From the NCBI GenBank assembly GCA_947499505.1, contig CANMOQ010000001.1, positions 1,036,037 through 1,100,036 on the forward strand: a stretch of 64,000 nt of DNA. The letters run 5' to 3'. The position numbers and the translations under genes are program-made. Each line of letters begins with the position of its first letter. Within the stretch, counting starts at the first letter, position 1. This document shows positions 61,400-64,000 of this stretch, in pieces. The notes under the pieces were generated by a model. It ran no database searches and had not been told where the DNA came from. It worked only from the letters and a program-made list of their open reading frames with translations. The stretch is from an uncultured Erythrobacter sp. GTDB lineage: Bacteria; Pseudomonadota; Alphaproteobacteria; Sphingomonadales; Sphingomonadaceae.

Positions 61400-64000
61400 T
61401 TACTGCGCCGTCCCCAAAGCATTTTTGTGTAACCCTAATTGCTCCGGGGAAAGCTCCAGGATTTGTGGGGTTTGGGTATACAGCACCGCCGCCCTTACCT
61501 CCCGCCCGGGATAGATCGCCTCCAGCGCAGCGGCATAGGCGGCCATCTGCTTAACCGTCGCGGTCGGCACATCCTGCGCGCTGCGCGGCGGGCGGCGCGT
61601 GGTCTTGTAATCCACCACGGTGATGGCCTCGTCGCTCACCAGCAAGCGGTCAGCCGTGCCTGCAACCACAATCCCGCCCACGGTTGCGGCCAAGGGGACC
61701 TCTGCCAGCGCATCGGGCGCGAAGATATGGGCAAACTGCGGATCCTCCAGCACGCGCAGCGCCGCCGCCGCCATTTCAGCGCGCGCTTCCTCTGGCAAAT
61801 CGCTCGCTTGCCGGTCCAGCCAGGCCTCGGCGGCGAACTCCCGCTCGTCCGCTTCGACATCAGGCAGACGTTCGAGCAGGCTATGGATCAAGACGCCGCG
61901 CCGCGCAGCGGTCTTTGCGAGATCTGGCGGCAATGGCGGATCGGCGGCCTGATCTTCACCAGCGGAACTCGGCGCCAGCGGACGCGGTGGGCGCGGCTCT
62001 GGCCCGATGGGCGTGCGCGCCCAGTCTGGCAGCTCAGCAAGAGCCTGCGCATCGCCACCCGAGCGAGTCTCTGGGAAATGCAGCGCGCGATAGCCCCATT
62101 CGCGCCGCGCGCCCCAGATCGGATCGGCCAGCTCCCCCCTGTTTTCATCGCCGCTTTCCTCGCCATCAAATATCGGCGCAAGCCGGGCATACCAGCTGTC
62201 CTCATGCGGGCCCTTCTTTTGCCGCGAGCCAAGCGAGCCGGTGATGAACAGCCCCTCTTCCGCGCGGGTCATGGCGACGTACATCAGCCGCCAGTGCTCC
62301 TGCATCTCAGCAATTTTCGAGGCTTCTTCTGCCTCGCTGACCCGGCCAGCCTTTTCGTCCTTTGACAGCGAGGGCAGCGGCACCACGCGGCGGTCAGCCT
62401 CCGGTGTTGCCTCACCCAGCGGCGCTTCATCCAATTCCAGTGATCCGCCCTGCCCCGGATTGCCGGTCGCATCGGCCAGGATCACAATCGGCGCTTGCAA
62501 ACCCTTGGAGCCGTGCACAGTCATGACCCGCACTTGCTCGCCCGCTTCGCCCGGATCACGTTTCAGCTCCCCTTCGCCAGCGTCAAACCATTGCAGAAAC
62601 CCGGTTAGGCTGGGCGCGAACGCCGCCTCATAGGCAAAGGCGGAATTGACCAGCTCATCCATCGGATCATTCGCTTCACGCCCAAGCCGCGCGACCAGCT
62701 TTGCCCGCGCCTGCCACGGCCCGATCAGGAGCCATGCGAGCAAGGCCTGCGGCGTTTCATAATCCGCCAGCCTCAGCAGATCGCGCAATTTCTCCGCCGT
62801 CTCCGCGACAAATGGATCCTCGTGGCGGCGCAGGTGATCCCATAGCGCCGCGCCCTTTGCGCGCGGCACAAAGCTGAGCAGGTCATCCTGGCTCCAACCG
62901 ATCAGCGGGCTTGCCAGCAGGTTTGCCAGCATCAAATCGTCGAGCGGTTGGGCCGCGAAGCGCAGCGCCGCGAGCAAATCCTTCACCGCCAGCGGCGCGC
63001 CCAAACGCAGGCGGTCGACCCCAGCCACGGGAACTCCCTTGGCATGCAAGCGCGCAACAATTAGCGCAGCGAGATCCTTGCGTTTTCGCACGAGCACCAT
63101 AACATCGCCCGCACCCGCCGCGCGCGGATTGCCACCCTTCATCAGAATAAATGGCTCTTCGCGCGTGTGCCATTTGCGCACCTGATCGGCGATCTTGTCG
63201 GCCAGCCTGCGGTCATGCTGAGCCAGCCAGTCCTGCTGCTCCCCCTCCCCGCGCTCACTCTCATCCTCCCCGCCCGTCACCGGGTTCCAGAGCGTCACCA
63301 GCCCAGCGCGCTCTTCGCCAATATGCGGCTTTGGCTCGTCCTTCAGGCCAAACGCGCTCGCTCCCACCGCACCAATCGCGCGGTTCACAAATTCGAGTAC
63401 GGCGTTGGAGGTGCGGAAACTCTGCCCCAGATCAAGGTCCTGCCAATTGGGCACATGCCGCGCATCGCGCATCTCGGCGGCGTTTTCGCGCGCGGCCTCA
63501 ATCGCGGCGCGCACCTTGTCCTTGGCCAGCGCGAAATTCTCTGGACTGGTGCCTTGGAAGCCGAAGATCGCCTGCTTGTAATCGCCGACGGTAAAGACCG
63601 TGCGCAGCTTCTCGCCCGCCGCCCCTTCGCCGGAGAAGAAGTCATCGATCAGCGCGAAGACTATGCTCCACTGCGCGGCATTGGTGTCTTGCGCCTCGTC
63701 GATCAGGATATGGTCAAACCGGCGGTCGAGCTTGTAACGGATCCAGTCGGAGGCTTCTTTGCGGCTCAGCAGGCTTGCGGCAAGTTGGATCAGGTCATCA
63801 AAATCGAGCAGGGCCTCGCGCTCTTTCGCCTCTTCCCAGCGCAGCGCGAATGTGCGTCCCAGCTCCAGAGATGGGGTAAGCAGGTCAGCCAGATTGAGCA
63901 GCGCTCGGCGTTCCGCGACTAGGGCCAGAGCCTCTGCGATCTCTTCTTGGCGCGCGGAGAAATGAGGGTCCTCGTCGCTCGGCTTTTTCATGATGCGCGG
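61400..64000 (-). CDS. addA: Double-strand break repair helicase AddA (5' end off the window)
   Basis: The C-terminal 866 codons of AddA, the helicase-nuclease of the AddAB complex for double-strand break repair. The frame stays open to the right edge, and the N-terminal Walker A motif is missing, so the gene is truncated by the window, not by mutation. Visible motifs: II FDHILIDEAQDTNAAQWSIV, III FTVGDYKQAIFGFQG, V RVMTVHGSKGLQAPIVILAD, VI MYVAMTRAEEGLFI. The C-terminal RecB-type nuclease is seen in VAGTADRLLVSDEAITVVDY, followed by KTTRRPP. Expected total is about 1150 aa; addB should lie further right. Confidence 0.95.
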   Translation of the reverse strand, partial: PRIMKKPSDEDPHFSARQEEIAEALALVAERRALLNLADLLTPSLELGRTFALRWEEAKEREALLDFDDLIQLAASLLSRKEASDWIRYKLDRRFDHILIDEAQDTNAAQWSIVFALIDDFFSGEGAAGEKLRTVFTVGDYKQAIFGFQGTSPENFALAKDKVRAAIEAARENAAEMRDARHVPNWQDLDLGQSFRTSNAVLEFVNRAIGAVGASAFGLKDEPKPHIGEERAGLVTLWNPVTGGEDESERGEGEQQDWLAQHDRRLADKIADQVRKWHTREEPFILMKGGNPRAAGAGDVMVLVRKRKDLAALIVARLHAKGVPVAGVDRLRLGAPLAVKDLLAALRFAAQPLDDLMLANLLASPLIGWSQDDLLSFVPRAKGAALWDHLRRHEDPFVAETAEKLRDLLRLADYETPQALLAWLLIGPWQARAKLVARLGREANDPMDELVNSAFAYEAAFAPSLTGFLQWFDAGEGELKRDPGEAGEQVRVMTVHGSKGLQAPIVILADATGNPGQGGSLELDEAPLGEATPEADRRVVPLPSLSKDEKAGRVSEAEEASKIAEMQEHWRLMYVAMTRAEEGLFITGSLGSRQKKGPHEDSWYARLAPIFDGEESGDENRGELADPIWGARREWGYRALHFPETRSGGDAQALAELPDWARTPIGPEPRPPRPLAPSSAGEDQAADPPLPPDLAKTAARRGVLIHSLLERLPDVEADEREFAAEAWLDRQASDLPEEARAEMAAAALRVLEDPQFAHIFAPDALAEVPLAATVGGIVVAGTADRLLVSDEAITVVDYKTTRRPPRSAQDVPTATVKQMAAYAAALEAIYPGREVRAAVLYTQTPQILELSPEQLGLHKNALGTAQ

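Noticed and set aside
63989..63991. ATG at 63991 as the true start of addA
   Set aside because: The frame remains open upstream to the edge, and the N-terminal helicase motif I is absent from the visible part, so the real start lies outside the window.

Overview
The window is chromosomal DNA of an alphaproteobacterium, most probably a sphingomonad of the Erythrobacteraceae type (Erythrobacter/Altererythrobacter/Porphyrobacter-like). The evidence is the protein sequences, the moderately high G+C, and gene orders I know from that group: rpsL-rpsG-fusA-tuf-rpsJ, zapA-6S RNA-5-formyl-THF cyclo-ligase-DUF2842, tkt-gap-pgk-fda, recG/sdhE-mfd and addA-trxA. There are no rRNA genes, no CRISPR array and no recognisable IS element. 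Four tRNAs are present: Leu-CAA, Asp-GUC, Pro-UGG and Asn-GUU.

Layout. 0-5.3 kb: the str operon and the start of the S10 operon, all on the minus strand, with a tuf terminator and a possible S10 leader attenuator. 5.3-9.7 kb: an accessory region holding a small GTG-start gene, a 'three-Cys motif' (Gp37/Gp68, DUF5131) gene convergent with its TcmP partner, a cluster of covarying four-hairpin repeats, a terminase-like HTH gene bracketed by those repeats, and tRNA-Leu. 9.7-15.5 kb: IMPase-efp, a gamma carbonic anhydrase-like gene, thiE, an LRR-like protein and class I aldolase. 15.6-20.8 kb: central carbon genes (fda, pgk, gap, tkt) with two small genes inserted. 21-23.2 kb: division and folate genes around 6S RNA, plus another back-to-back pair of the hairpin repeat. 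23.2-27.8 kb: an S41 peptidase lipoprotein, a membrane AraC regulator, a ThuA lipoprotein and an ArsR-SRPBCC operon with palindromic operators. 28-31.8 kb: branched-chain 2-oxoacid dehydrogenase E1alpha-E1beta-E2. 31.9-33.1 kb: thyA and tRNA-Pro. 33.5-39.4 kb: a chaperone-usher pilus locus with an unusually long chaperone. 39.6-52.4 kb: housekeeping genes (UbiB-like kinase, DUF885 peptidase, LMW-PTP, recG, sdhE, mfd, EAL protein, nadK). 52.4-64 kb: tRNA-Asn, TauE, secA, two secreted TonB-like proteins, argJ, hisN-like IMPase, trxA and the 3' part of addA, which runs off the right edge.

The most interesting signal is a dispersed repeat of about 110 nt, seen in at least seven copies (five at 7.97-8.76 kb, one at 9.43-9.55 kb, two at 22.05-22.31 kb; one of these is only partial). 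Up to four hairpins change sequence between copies while keeping their pairing, and the linkers and loops stay fixed (CGCAAG, CCGCAGCGA, GAGGATATCGC, a GGAT loop). This looks like a structured RNA or DNA element family and is not explained by any gene. Secondary points of interest are the three-Cys/TcmP pair, the pilus locus with its extended chaperone, ribosomal protein S12 carrying Arg at position 88 (a known streptomycin-resistance position), three tandem 19-bp inverted repeats in front of a small HTH gene, and a perfect 31-bp inverted repeat after nadK.
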